A stretch of DNA of 64,000 nucleotides from Mycobacterium sp. D16R12. Its GTDB lineage: Bacteria; Actinomycetota; Actinomycetes; Mycobacteriales; Mycobacteriaceae. This document shows positions 53,449 to 61,831 of the stretch, piece after piece; the first letter of the stretch is position 1; every line of letters starts with the position of its first letter. The notes under the pieces are model-generated. The model saw only the letters and a program-made list of their open reading frames with translations, was not told where the DNA came from and ran no database searches. The stretch is taken from NCBI RefSeq assembly GCF_002013465.1, contig NZ_MAFC01000028.1, positions 1 through 64,000 of the forward strand, given 5' to 3'. Both the position numbers and the translations under genes were made by a program.

Positions 53449-53470
53449 TGCGTATCAATGCAGATATGCA
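53449..53470. promoter_or_regulatory. Dyad upstream of the methyltransferase/KmtR operon
   Basis: TGCGTAT (53449-53455) and ATATGCA (53464-53470) form an inverted repeat with 6 of 7 pairs, spaced by 8 bases, in an AT-rich stretch 17 bases before the methyltransferase start. It resembles ArsR/SmtB operators of the NmtR/KmtR group and is a natural target for the KmtR-like protein two genes on. Confidence 0.6.
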
Positions 53471-53487
53471 GTAGAGGGGTGTTAGAC

Positions 53488-54099
53488 ATGGGGAGTTTGT
53501 ATGAGATGGCGTACCGATTCGGAGTGACGCCATGGGAACAGGCGAGTCCTGATTCTGGGTTCGTCATGCAGCTGCGCTCTCTGCTGGACCGAGAATCTGT
53601 TGGGCTGGCCGTGCCGGCCAGGGCGCTCGATATGGGCTGTGGCACTGGGGACCACAGCATTGAGCTGGCCCGGCGCGGATGGCAGGTGAAGGGACTCGAC
53701 TCGGTGGCGCGCGCAGTGGAGCAGGCGTCGTCGAAAGCTCGTGGCGCGCAGGTCGACGCGGAGTTTCTGCAGGCCGACGTCACGAACCTTCCGGCCGCAG
53801 TCGGAACCGGGTTCCGCCTGATCCTCGATGTGGGCTGCTATCACGGACTGCCTAGTCGCGCGCGGATTGCTTATGCACAGCAGGTGACCACGGTGGCCGA
53901 TCCTGACGCGATTTTGCTGATGTTCGCGTTCAGCCCGGGGCGCCGGGGTCCATTGCCTGCCGGGGCGAGTCGGGTCGACATCGAGCAGACCTTCACAGGG
54001 TGGCGCGTAGTCGGAGACGAGCTTGCGGATAGCCGCGGGCTTGCGGCGCCGATTCGCCTGACAGCGCCCCATTGGTTCCGTCTGATACGTGAGGACTAA
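53488..54099 (+). CDS. Class I SAM-dependent methyltransferase in the KmtR operon
   Basis: A 203-residue methyltransferase. The SAM loop is ALDMGCGTGDHSIELARRGWQVKGLD (motif I near residues 44-52), followed by an acidic LDS end of beta 2, FLQADVTNLP (motif II) and LILDVGCYHGLP (post-motif). The fold is close to small thiopurine/tellurite-type or generic methyltransferases. I start at ATG 53488 (GAGGGG upstream); ATG 53458 in frame lies within the operator. It is 6 bases before the KmtR-like gene, so it should be induced with the metal exporter. Substrate unknown. Confidence 0.87.
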   Translation: MGSLYEMAYRFGVTPWEQASPDSGFVMQLRSLLDRESVGLAVPARALDMGCGTGDHSIELARRGWQVKGLDSVARAVEQASSKARGAQVDAEFLQADVTNLPAAVGTGFRLILDVGCYHGLPSRARIAYAQQVTTVADPDAILLMFAFSPGRRGPLPAGASRVDIEQTFTGWRVVGDELADSRGLAAPIRLTAPHWFRLIRED

Positions 54100-54105
54100 A
54101 ACGAA

Positions 54106-54489
54106 GTGAATACTCACAGTTCGCCATTGGGCGACGAGCAGGTTGGGCTGGTGGTCGAAGTGTTTCGAATGCTGGCCGATGCCACCAGAGTTCGGGTGTT
54201 GTGGGCACTGACTGGCGGTGAGTTGTCGGTCAATGAGCTGGCCGACCACGTCGGTAAGCCGGCGCCCTCGGTATCGCAGCACTTGGCCAAGTTACGGATG
54301 GCCAGGTTGGTGCGGACTCGTCGTGACGGCACCACCGTCTACTACAGCCTGGAAAACGAACATGTCGAGCAGCTGGTGACCGATGCCGTCCACAACGCCG
54401 AGCATGCGGGCCCGGGAATCCCGCCGCATCACCGCGCCGAAGGGGCGTTGCGGACCGTCGATTCCGTAAAAAGGGTTGGTAAGCAATGA
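54106..54489 (+). CDS. ArsR/SmtB-family nickel/cobalt sensor, KmtR-like
   Basis: A 127-residue repressor nearly collinear with KmtR of M. tuberculosis, a Ni(II)/Co(II) sensor. The HTH is VNELADHVGKPAPSVSQHLAKLRMARLVRTRRDGTTVYY; the C-terminal helix and tail (NEHVEQLVTDAVHNAEHAGPGIPPHHRAEG) hold the His and Glu residues that form the metal site in KmtR. GTG 54106. The stop overlaps the CDF start by 4 bases. KmtR controls a CDF exporter in M. tuberculosis, which agrees with the next gene. Confidence 0.93.
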   Translation: MNTHSSPLGDEQVGLVVEVFRMLADATRVRVLWALTGGELSVNELADHVGKPAPSVSQHLAKLRMARLVRTRRDGTTVYYSLENEHVEQLVTDAVHNAEHAGPGIPPHHRAEGALRTVDSVKRVGKQ

Positions 54490-55484
54490 GTCACACCCGC
54501 AACGAGCCCTCCCATCACGATCACCACGATTATGACCATCAGCACCCCGCAGGGTTGAGGGGGCTGCTCGCCGAGATCATGTCGCCACACAGTCACGATG
54601 CCTCCGACAGCATCGACGACGCGCTCAGTTCCAGTGCGGCCGGTACCCGGGCTGTCAAGATCAGCCTGGTAGCGCTGCTGCTGACGGCCGCGTTTCAGGT
54701 GGTGATCGTGGTGGTGTCGGGCTCAGTGGCGCTGGCGGCCGATACCATTCACAACTTCTCCGATGCGCTCACCGCGATCCCGCTGTGGGTAGCTTTTGGG
54801 CTGGGAACCCGCGCTGCGACAAGGCGATACACCTACGGGTTCGGACGGGCCGAGGATCTGGCCGGCCTTTTCGTCGTATCGATGATCGCGTTATCGGCGG
54901 TGGTAGCGGGGTATGAGGCGGTGATGCGTCTGATGCATCCGGTGCAGATCGGACAACTGGGGTGGGTGGCGGCGGCGGGTGCCGTCGGCTTTGTCGGCAA
55001 CGAACTCGTCGCCCTCTACCGGATCCGGGTGGGTCGCCGGATCGGCTCGGCAGCTCTTGTTGCCGACGGACTGCATGCGCGCACAGACGGGTTTACCTCG
55101 CTGGCCGTGATGCTGGGCGCGGCAGGCGTCGCGTTGGGATATCCGCTGGCAGATCCGATCATTGGGTTGGTGATTACCATCGCGATTCTTGCGGTCCTGC
55201 GTACCGCGGTGCGGGACGTCTTCCGGCGGTTGATGGACGGAGTGGATCCCGCATTGGTGGACGCCGCGGAAACAGCCCTGGTGGCTCAGCCCGGTGTGCG
55301 GACGGTGCGCAGCGTGCGGTTGCGTTGGATCGGGCATCGCCTCCATGCGGACGCGGAGCTCGACGTCGACCCGGATATCAGCCTCGCCGAAGCGCATCGC
55401 ATCGCGCATGTTGCCGAACACGAACTGACCCACGCGGTATCAAAACTCGACAGCGCTCTTATTCACGCGTACCCGGGTCACTGA
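54486..55484 (+). CDS. Cation diffusion facilitator exporter, probable Ni/Co
   Basis: A 332-residue CDF protein with six helices. The cytosolic N-terminus is His-rich (SHHDHHDYDHQH). Helix 2 has ADTIHNFSDALT (H-x3-D) and helix 5 has ADGLHARTDGF (H-x3-D), the transport site. The soluble C-terminal domain contains HADAELDVDP and HELTHAV. Linked by an ATGA overlap to the KmtR-like gene, it should export the metal that sensor detects. Its 3' end overlaps the convergent permease gene by 26 bases. Confidence 0.94.
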   Translation: MSHTRNEPSHHDHHDYDHQHPAGLRGLLAEIMSPHSHDASDSIDDALSSSAAGTRAVKISLVALLLTAAFQVVIVVVSGSVALAADTIHNFSDALTAIPLWVAFGLGTRAATRRYTYGFGRAEDLAGLFVVSMIALSAVVAGYEAVMRLMHPVQIGQLGWVAAAGAVGFVGNELVALYRIRVGRRIGSAALVADGLHARTDGFTSLAVMLGAAGVALGYPLADPIIGLVITIAILAVLRTAVRDVFRRLMDGVDPALVDAAETALVAQPGVRTVRSVRLRWIGHRLHADAELDVDPDISLAEAHRIAHVAEHELTHAVSKLDSALIHAYPGH

Positions 55485-56718
55485 GGCGCCGGGCGGCGTA
55501 GATCAGGATGCCGACCGCTAGTACAGCTGTGCCGGTGATGACCGACGACAGCGGTAGCGCGAGGGCGATCACCACGCACCCGATCAGGCCGAGCGCCGGA
55601 ACGATCCTCGGTGGTCGGCCCTCCGCGGGAGAGAGCGCCCATGCCGACGCATTGGCCACTGCGTAGTACACCAGCACCGCGAAGGACGAGAACCCGATAG
55701 CGCCGCGCAAGTCCGCGGTGGCCGCCAGGATCGAAACCACAAGACCGACAAGGAGTTCAGCGCGGTACGGTACGCCATACCTGGGATGCACCGCCGCCAG
55801 CACGTGAGGCAGATGGTGATCACGTGCCATCGCGAAGGTTGTACGTGACACCCCGAGGATGAGTGCCAGCAACGAGCCCGTCGCCGCCACGATGGCGCCG
55901 ATCCGCACCACCGGCTCCATCCACCGCACGCCCGCGACGGTGACGGTATCGAGCAGCGGAGCCGCCGATGCTGCCAGCCGCAATGGCCCCAGCGTGGTCA
56001 ATGTCGCAATGGCGACAACGCAATACACGAACAGCGTGATCGATAGCGCGATCGGGATGGCGCGGGGAATGGTGCGCGCCGGGTCGCGTACCTCCTCGCC
56101 CAAGGTCGCGATGCGGGCATATCCGGCGAACGCGAAGAACAACAGACCCGCGGCCTGCAGCACCCCAGGAATCGAGACGTCGGTGATGTCAAGGGTTGCG
56201 GTGTCGATGCCGTCGGACCCAACCGCCGTGACCACGATCGCGGCCAGTACCGACAGCACGATCGCCACGATGACACGTGTCACCCATGCCGACTTATGAA
56301 CTCCCGCATAGTTGATCGCGGTCAGGGCGACCACCGTGGCTACCGCGACGGCGTGCGCATGGGCGGGCCACGCATAGAAGCCCACCGTCAGCGCCATGGC
56401 CGCGCACGACGCGATTTTCCCCACGACGAAGCCCCAACCGGCCAGGTAGCCCCAAAACTCGCCGAGACTCATTCGGCCGTAGACGTACGTTCCACCAGAG
56501 GCGGGATACACCGCGGCCAGCCGGGCTGAGGATGTCGCATTGCAGAAGGCGATCACCGCCGCGAGTGCCAAACCCAGCAGCAAGGCCGATCCCGCCGATT
56601 GCGCCGCGGGCCCCAAGGCCGCGAAGATTCCGGCGCCGAGCATGGAGCCCAACCCGATCATGACGGCGTCGAATGTGCCCAGTTCCCGTCGAAGGGGGCC
56701 GGACGGGACGCGGCTCAT
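55459..56718 (-). CDS. APC-family amino acid permease
   Basis: A 419-residue transporter with about twelve helices. MIGLGSMLGAGIFAALGPAAQSAGSALLLG is the glycine-rich helix 1 motif of APC carriers, and FFAFAGYARIATLGEEVRDPARTIPRAIP is their helix 6 and following loop. It is shorter than AAT-group members, nearer YjeH/CAT-like permeases. ATG 56718 overlaps the stop of the YnfA gene; the frame is open 87 codons upstream but that part is an Arg-rich shadow of the YnfA gene. Substrate unknown. Confidence 0.9.
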   Translation of the reverse strand: MSRVPSGPLRRELGTFDAVMIGLGSMLGAGIFAALGPAAQSAGSALLLGLALAAVIAFCNATSSARLAAVYPASGGTYVYGRMSLGEFWGYLAGWGFVVGKIASCAAMALTVGFYAWPAHAHAVAVATVVALTAINYAGVHKSAWVTRVIVAIVLSVLAAIVVTAVGSDGIDTATLDITDVSIPGVLQAAGLLFFAFAGYARIATLGEEVRDPARTIPRAIPIALSITLFVYCVVAIATLTTLGPLRLAASAAPLLDTVTVAGVRWMEPVVRIGAIVAATGSLLALILGVSRTTFAMARDHHLPHVLAAVHPRYGVPYRAELLVGLVVSILAATADLRGAIGFSSFAVLVYYAVANASAWALSPAEGRPPRIVPALGLIGCVVIALALPLSSVITGTAVLAVGILIYAARRLSDPGTRE

Positions 56719-57050
56719 GCGTTTCGGGGCATGTACATGATGACCCCGACGCCGGCCAGGCAGACGAGCGCGCCGGCGACGTCCCAGTGATCGGGGCGAA
56801 ACCCGTCCATCGCCATCCCCCACAGCAGTGATCCGGCAACGAACACCCCGCCGTAGGCGGCCAATATTCGACCGAAGTGGGCGTCTGGCTGCAGGGTCGC
56901 GACGAATCCGTAGGCCCCTAGTGCGATGACACCGAACCCCACCCACGTCCAGCCGCGATGCTCGCGAACGCCCTGCCATATGAGCCAGGAGCCACCGATT
57001 TCCAAGACAGCGGCCGCCGCGAACAAGAGGATCGACTTTGCGACAAGCAT
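56715..57050 (-). CDS. YnfA/UPF0060 family membrane protein
   Basis: A 111-residue protein with four hydrophobic helices. FAAAAVLEIGGSWLIWQGVREHRGW and YGFVATLQPDAHFGRILAAYGGVFVAGSLLWGMAMDGFRPDHWD are the conserved family sequences, including the Glu in helix 1 shared with small multidrug resistance proteins. The function of the family is not settled. Its stop overlaps the APC permease start by 4 bases. Confidence 0.93.
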   Translation of the reverse strand: MLVAKSILLFAAAAVLEIGGSWLIWQGVREHRGWTWVGFGVIALGAYGFVATLQPDAHFGRILAAYGGVFVAGSLLWGMAMDGFRPDHWDVAGALVCLAGVGVIMYMPRNA

Positions 57051-57137
57051 GTGGGGAGCCTAATCGCCCAGATCGGACCCGACAGGGGTGCGCGGATCGT
57101 AGGATCTCGACCGTTGTACTTCGGGGGAAAGAAAGTT

Positions 57138-57587
57138 ATGGGGATGTCATCAGCGTCGGTGGTTATCGGTCTATGGGTAGCGCTTTCGGAGAGAAACTGG
57201 GAGGCCGTCGCCGCGTTTCTTGACGACGACTGCATTTATCTGGACATGCCGGTGGGACCCACCGCCGCGGCGTGCGGCCCAGAGAACATCGTCAAACGTC
57301 TGAAGATCGGGCTCGAACCGTTGAAGGACTACGTGCACCATGACGGTCTGATCGTCGCCAATGGTGACGACGTGATGTACGAGCACTCCGAAACGTGGAT
57401 CTGGAACACCGGGGAATCGGCGCTGCTGCGTTTCGCTTCCGTGCTCAAGGTGGTCGACGGAAAGATCACGCTCTGGAAGGACTACTGGGACATGGGGGCA
57501 CTGACGAATTTCGCTCCCGCATCGTGGTTGGACGACTTGGCCAACGCGGATATGAGCTGGCTTTACGACGCGACGGGACAGATCTGA
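57138..57587 (+). CDS. NTF2-like protein of the limonene-epoxide hydrolase type
   Basis: A 149-residue SnoaL/LEH-type fold protein. FLDDDCIYLDMPVGPTAAACGPENIVKRL and DGKITLWKDYWDMGAL follow the LEH pattern, the latter close to the ITLWRDYFD segment of mycobacterial EphG. The Asp of WKDYWD and the earlier acidic pair fit the LEH active site, so epoxide hydrolysis is plausible, though many such proteins have other roles. The ATG follows GGGGGAAAGAAA. Divergent from the YnfA gene by 87 bases. Confidence 0.78.
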   Translation: MGMSSASVVIGLWVALSERNWEAVAAFLDDDCIYLDMPVGPTAAACGPENIVKRLKIGLEPLKDYVHHDGLIVANGDDVMYEHSETWIWNTGESALLRFASVLKVVDGKITLWKDYWDMGALTNFAPASWLDDLANADMSWLYDATGQI

Positions 57588-57590
57588 GGC

Positions 57591-58025
57591 TCAGCGCAGC
57601 TTCTCGCCGTATATGCGCCCGACCTTGAGGGCCATCAGGACACGTCGGTCCGACACCATGACCGCGCGGTACTCCTCCCAGTCGGGATGTTCACCGGCCG
57701 CGCCGCGGTAGTAATCGACGAGCGCTTCGATCTCGGGTCCGTGTGGGTCGGTACCCGGTCCGGTCAGGGATACGTCTCCCTCCGCGGTTGCCCAGGCCCA
57801 TCCGTCCGGGCTGGTGACCTCCAGCGCCGCGCGGGGGTCGCGGCGAAGATTCACGGTCTTGGCACGGCCATCGGTCATCGAGACGTAGATGACGCCCTTG
57901 TCCCGGTCGTAGAACGGGGTGACGGGGGAGAGCTGCGGTAGTCCGCTGGATTTGATGGTCGCCAATATGCCAATGCGGCTGTCGGCGATGAGTGCATGCG
58001 GGTCGAACTGCTGGACAGCATTCAT
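57591..58025 (-). CDS. PPOX-class probable F420-dependent enzyme
   Basis: A 144-residue split-barrel flavin-type protein of the pyridoxamine-phosphate oxidase superfamily. ILATIKSSGLPQLSPVTPFYDRDKGVIYVSMTDGRAKTVNLRRDPRAALEV is the typical start of mycobacterial F420-binding PPOX proteins, and WEEYRAVMVSDRRVLMALKVGRIYG the end. Reduction or oxidation using F420 is the family expectation. Start ATG 58025; in-frame ATG 58046 is also possible. It is convergent with the LEH-like gene (3-base gap). Confidence 0.87.
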   Translation of the reverse strand: MNAVQQFDPHALIADSRIGILATIKSSGLPQLSPVTPFYDRDKGVIYVSMTDGRAKTVNLRRDPRAALEVTSPDGWAWATAEGDVSLTGPGTDPHGPEIEALVDYYRGAAGEHPDWEEYRAVMVSDRRVLMALKVGRIYGEKLR

Positions 58026-58124
58026 ATCTGCACGAACCAGGCCCATGGGACGGGTATTCCGTGCGGTCGATGCGGACGTTAGTGTGAGTGAAGGCCCGCT
58101 CGGTAACGCGATACGAGGTGAGAT

Positions 58125-58913
58125 GTGAAGGTCCACCATCTTAATTGCGGCACAATGGCATTCGGATTCGTAGATCACTGCCTGCTGGTGGAGACGCCAG
58201 GCTCGGGGCTGGTCCTGGTCGATACCGGTTTCGGTTTGGACTGCATCCAGAATCCACGATTACTCGGGTGGACCCGGCACGCCATCGGGCCCGTGCTGCG
58301 CGAGGCTGAGACGGCTGTGCGGCAGATCGAGGCGCTCGGATATGACCCGGGCGATGTGCGGCACATTCTGCTCACCCACCTGGACTACGACCACACGAGT
58401 GGCCTCGCGGATTTTCCGTCGGCCACCGTGCACGTGCACGGACCTGAACTTCGCGCCAGTCGGCGGCCAACCGTTGTCGATCGAATCCGTTATCGCACTG
58501 CACAATTGTGTAGCCACGCAGTCAATTGGCAGGTCAACGAGCTTGATGGTGGCGAGCCGTGGTTCGGTTTCGGTGCCGTCCGTGACCTCGACGGGCTACC
58601 GCAGGAGATCTTGATGGTGCCGTTGTACGGCCACACCCGAGGTCACGTCGGCGTCGCCATCGACACCGGAACCGGTTGGCTGCTACATGCCGGCGACGCC
58701 TACACGGAGCCGCATGCGCTCGGCACCGGCCTGTTCACCACCGCCAGCAGGGCAATGCACATGGTCACCGCGCATCCGAGTCACCCACGTGCGCAACTAC
58801 AGAACATGCGGCGCCTCACCGAGCTCGTCACCGATCATGCCGAGGAAGTGACGGTGTTCTGCAGCCACGACAGCGCCGCGTTCACACGGCTTGCGTCAGT
58901 AAGCCGTAAGTAG
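58125..58913 (+). CDS. MBL-fold metallo-hydrolase
   Basis: A 262-residue metallo-beta-lactamase-fold enzyme. The binuclear metal motif H-x-D-x-D-H is THLDYDHTSG (about residues 84-93), with further ligands in YGHTRGHVGVAI (His), LHAGDAY (Asp) and CSHDSAAF (His). The pattern resembles the lactonase/AttM-like group, which would suggest ester or lactone hydrolysis, but this is uncertain. GTG 58125 follows GAGGTGAG. Its 3' end overlaps the convergent TetR gene by 18 bases. Confidence 0.9.
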   Translation: MKVHHLNCGTMAFGFVDHCLLVETPGSGLVLVDTGFGLDCIQNPRLLGWTRHAIGPVLREAETAVRQIEALGYDPGDVRHILLTHLDYDHTSGLADFPSATVHVHGPELRASRRPTVVDRIRYRTAQLCSHAVNWQVNELDGGEPWFGFGAVRDLDGLPQEILMVPLYGHTRGHVGVAIDTGTGWLLHAGDAYTEPHALGTGLFTTASRAMHMVTAHPSHPRAQLQNMRRLTELVTDHAEEVTVFCSHDSAAFTRLASVSRK

Positions 58914-59432
58914 TTGCGGAAGAATCTGATGAGCGAACGCCGCGACGGCCTCGGGATCATCGAAGTCGATGGTGATGCTGGTGGTGGTGATCGCGGACAG
59001 AATCAGTCGCGCAATGGCCTCCGCGGCGATCCGCCCTTCTATCTGGGGTAGCACCGCGCGTTGTTCGACGAGGTATCGCTGAAGTTCGACTACCGCCGGC
59101 CCGATCACGCTGGCGGGGTCGGCCGCCAAAGCCTCGGCGATGTAGCGCTGACGTCGTCCGTGCGTGACGAGATGGCAGAAGACGGCGATGACTGCCTGCT
59201 CCACGGAACGCTCGCGGCGATCGGCGTCGGTCAGCATGGCGGCGGCCTGACCCGAATAGCGTGCCAACGCTGCCTGCACTATCGGATCGCGGCCGTCGAA
59301 GTTGCGATACAACCACGCCCGCGATATTCCGGCGGTCTTGGCGATCTGCGCCATCGAGGTAGCGTAAATGCCCTGCTCAGCAAAGAGTTTCGCGGCTGCA
59401 TCAACTATTTGCTCGCGCGCTTCCGGTGTCAT
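58896..59432 (-). CDS. TetR-family regulator paired with MpaB
   Basis: A 178-residue repressor. The HTH is AAKLFAEQGIYATSMAQIAKTAGISRAWLYRNFDGRDPI (about residues 12-50); the C-terminal half is a helical ligand domain without a recognisable subfamily. It is the second gene after the MpaB-type oxygenase, overlapping it by 4 bases, so it is co-transcribed with that gene; the dyad upstream of the pair is the probable site of autoregulation. Confidence 0.92.
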   Translation of the reverse strand: MTPEAREQIVDAAAKLFAEQGIYATSMAQIAKTAGISRAWLYRNFDGRDPIVQAALARYSGQAAAMLTDADRRERSVEQAVIAVFCHLVTHGRRQRYIAEALAADPASVIGPAVVELQRYLVEQRAVLPQIEGRIAAEAIARLILSAITTTSITIDFDDPEAVAAFAHQILPQLLTAY

Positions 59433-60631
59433 CGGGTGGCCGCCATTGCCTCACGTGGATGCAATGCGTGTGGTGCCGCGTCGATCAACCCGAGCGCCGT
59501 GATCACTCCTTTGCGTTGGCGTTCGGCGATTTCGAAATCTGAGCCCAATTCTCCTTTTTCGCGGGACTTTTCGCGGCGGGCGACCAGTGGCCGCAGCGCA
59601 CGCACAACGGGGTGATTGACGCCCTGAGGGTTGTCTGGGTGCTCTTCGAGCTGTGCCACGATCGCATTCGAAACACCCCAGATACCGTATGACATGACTG
59701 GACGCAACACCGGTGCCAGCGCCGGTCGAAGGAACGGTGGTAGCGCGCGTTCGGCCCGTATTCCGTTGTGCATGACGGCCTTATCGAGCATCCGGGTGTC
59801 CTCATCGGGTGGTGCGAATACCGCAGTGGCGATGTTCGCGATGGATCGAGCGTGATCAATGGTGTGGGGGAGAAGCGGCTCGGCCACACCCATCAGGTAG
59901 CAGATCCAATGCCAGAGCGCGCGGATCGCTTCCCTCTCGTCATTGGTGTACTCGATACCGACCATCTCCACGGCGGCCAGTGGAAGGATCAGAAATGCGA
60001 TCCCGGTGAGCGCCATCCCCGACGTGTGAATGGGCTCGCCCCAGGCCGCGGTGTTCCACTGCGGGTCTCGGCGCAGCCTGCGTCGCACCATCGCATGCAC
60101 CAGCCTGATCTTCATCGTTGATGAAAACCCTGCACGACCGGGTACGAGCCCGCCCGGCTCGGTCGCATCCAAGACCCATCGCGCGGTTTCCTCGTAGCGC
60201 TTCGCGGCCATGACGGTGGATCTGCCGTTCATCGCTTGTGGCTTGTTCAGGTCGCCGAATCTGTAGCCGGTGCGCAGACTGCCCGCGAGGCCTATCTGAT
60301 TGGAAATCCAGAATCGCCACCACAGGGCAGCGCCCCACCGCACCTGCTCGGGATCGAACCACGCCGGTGGCGACATCACCGGTGTGAGCAGTGCCTCCAG
60401 GCTGGGCGGTGCGTCGTCGACCGTGGGTCGAGCGCGCGTTAGTGCGTCATTGACGGCCTGCCATCCGGCGCCGCCGGATTCGGCGAGCTCCTCGGCCACC
60501 GCATCGACCAGCGGGTCGGTCCGGAATATGCCTTGCACGAAGACATTCACCAGGTCATCCGGAAATCTGTTGTGCGCCTCGGCGATACGTAGGGCTCGGG
60601 CGGGGTCATACGGGATGTTGACGACACTCAT
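59429..60631 (-). CDS. MpaB-type oxygenase (DUF2236)
   Basis: A 400-residue protein of the MpaB/latex-clearing-protein superfamily, haem-containing oxygenases found widely in mycobacteria. Recognisable parts are AEELAESGGAGWQAVNDAL, VMSPPAWFDPEQVRWGAALWWRFW, TGYRFGDLNKPQAMNGRS, RRDPQWNTAAWGEPIHTSGMALTGIAF (His in the expected core) and ALWHWICYLMGVAEPLLP. Start ATG 60631 has GGGAG 6 bases upstream and is preferred over ATG 60652. Substrate unknown; latex clearing or oxidation of hydrophobic compounds is known for relatives only. Confidence 0.86.
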   Translation of the reverse strand: MSVVNIPYDPARALRIAEAHNRFPDDLVNVFVQGIFRTDPLVDAVAEELAESGGAGWQAVNDALTRARPTVDDAPPSLEALLTPVMSPPAWFDPEQVRWGAALWWRFWISNQIGLAGSLRTGYRFGDLNKPQAMNGRSTVMAAKRYEETARWVLDATEPGGLVPGRAGFSSTMKIRLVHAMVRRRLRRDPQWNTAAWGEPIHTSGMALTGIAFLILPLAAVEMVGIEYTNDEREAIRALWHWICYLMGVAEPLLPHTIDHARSIANIATAVFAPPDEDTRMLDKAVMHNGIRAERALPPFLRPALAPVLRPVMSYGIWGVSNAIVAQLEEHPDNPQGVNHPVVRALRPLVARREKSREKGELGSDFEIAERQRKGVITALGLIDAAPHALHPREAMAATR

Positions 60632-60682
60632 GTTGACTCCCTGAGTAGACACTGAATGGCTAGTTGCCTACCGAGGACGCTA

Positions 60683-60703
60683 GACACTTACACGCCTAGT
60701 GTC
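60683..60703. promoter_or_regulatory. Dyad upstream of the MpaB/TetR operon
   Basis: GACACT and AGTGTC are perfect arms spaced by 9 bases (60683-60703), with a further partial match outward (CTA...TAG). It lies 52 bases before the oxygenase start, where the TetR protein of the operon could bind. It could also end transcription of the secreted-protein gene, whose stop is 12 bases away. Confidence 0.55.
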
Positions 60704-60714
60704 AACTAGGAGTT

Positions 60715-61149
60715 TTAGGCGACGGTGACCGTCCCGGTGCAGTGAGCGATGTTCTCGTCGTTCCAGAAGAAGCCGGAACGGCCGCCGTAATTGGTGGTGA
60801 TCTCTACTTGGCCCGGGCCGGTGACAACATTGAAGATCGATGCTCCTGCCGTGCCCGAACCGTCGCCGTGCGCCTCGCCGACGGCGCCGGTGGTCAGATT
60901 GTGCCACTGGAAATACGCCTGCTTGGGTCCGGCGAGACCGTCCGTGGCGTTCATGTTGAGCGTGCCCGGGATCAGGTCGCGACGTGCGTCGGCTTGGCTC
61001 GCTTGCCAGGCGCTGACGCGCACGTCACCGTCGAAACAGAGGGCTACCTCGCCCGATGGTGCCGCCATGGCCAGTGGGCAGGTGGAAAGCCCTGCGCCGA
61101 GAACGGCGAGGGTGAGAGCGGCCGCGCGGCCAACAGGTATCGAACGCAT
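60715..61149 (-). CDS. Small secreted protein of unknown function
   Basis: A 144-residue protein with a Sec signal peptide (RAAALTLAVLGAGLSTCPLAMAAPS, cleavage probably after Ala29 or so). The mature part has two cysteines, in ALCFDGD and AHCTGT, well placed for one disulfide that would join both ends, and Gly/Thr-rich beta-like segments. It resembles mycobacterial secreted hypothetical proteins, but I recognise no named family. ATG 61149 is preferred over the Arg-rich upstream extension. It lies downstream of a TetR gene on the same strand, with a 56-base gap. Confidence 0.78.
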   Translation of the reverse strand: MRSIPVGRAAALTLAVLGAGLSTCPLAMAAPSGEVALCFDGDVRVSAWQASQADARRDLIPGTLNMNATDGLAGPKQAYFQWHNLTTGAVGEAHGDGSGTAGASIFNVVTGPGQVEITTNYGGRSGFFWNDENIAHCTGTVTVA

Positions 61150-61205
61150 GCAGGGAGTATCGCCCATGTGCCATCGATCTGGCCGACGTTTCCCGAGCCG
61201 GCGAT

Positions 61206-61784
61206 TCAGCCGACTCCCAGGGCCGCGGAGATCAGGCGCCACAACCGTTCGGTGATCTCCCCGGGTGCGGGGAGTGGGGTGAGGCGGAGCTGTTGCGCAA
61301 TCCCATATCGAATTCCGCCGATGATGAAGGCGCCTGCGCTATCGGGGTCGATGTCGGACGGCAACTGACCCAGCTTCTGCCCGCGGCGGATGTTCTTGGC
61401 CGCGTTATGGCTAATGCGTTGCAGGTAAGTCGCTTCCAGTTCGGCCAGTTGCGGATCCAACGCGGCGCGGTTGAGCAGGATCGGGGCCAGCGGGTCGGCC
61501 ACGTGATAGTCGACAAATCGGCGGGTGCGTTCCAGCTCGTGGACGCGCCAGTCGGTGTCCATGGCCAGATGCGTGTCGGCGATTGCTTCGACGAGGCCCT
61601 CGTAGAACTCGTCGTAGATGACCGCGAGCAAGCCGCTTTTGGATCCGAAGTGGTGGTAGAGAGCGCCGGTGCTGAGTCCGGCTCGACGGGTCAATCCGCT
61701 CAGATCCATGACTCCGCTGCCGCGGACGAGTTCATCGCGGGCGGCGTCGATGAGCTGTTGACGTCCGATTGAGGGGCGTGCCAC
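61206..61784 (-). CDS. TetR-family regulator divergent from the PhyH gene
   Basis: A 192-residue repressor. The HTH reads MDLSGLTRRAGLSTGALYHHFGSKSGLLAVIYDEFY (about residues 25-60). The C-terminal domain includes HVADPLAPILLNRAALDPQLAELEATYL. GTG 61784 is chosen; a TTG at 61799 would lie at the very edge of the operator. It is divergent from a phytanoyl-CoA dioxygenase-like gene with a perfect palindrome between them, so the target is almost certainly that gene and itself. Confidence 0.9.
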   Translation of the reverse strand: MARPSIGRQQLIDAARDELVRGSGVMDLSGLTRRAGLSTGALYHHFGSKSGLLAVIYDEFYEGLVEAIADTHLAMDTDWRVHELERTRRFVDYHVADPLAPILLNRAALDPQLAELEATYLQRISHNAAKNIRRGQKLGQLPSDIDPDSAGAFIIGGIRYGIAQQLRLTPLPAPGEITERLWRLISAALGVG

Positions 61785-61798
61785 TATGTGATCGTACA

Positions 61799-61819
61799 AA
61801 ACATAATTATCTTATGTTT
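61799..61819. promoter_or_regulatory. Perfect TetR operator between divergent TetR and PhyH genes
   Basis: AAACATAA and TTATGTTT are perfect 8-base arms around TTATC. The AT-rich palindrome lies 14 bases before the TetR start and 12 bases before the dioxygenase ATG, so a bound dimer would block both promoters. Confidence 0.82.
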
Positions 61820-61831
61820 AGGAGTGTGGCG

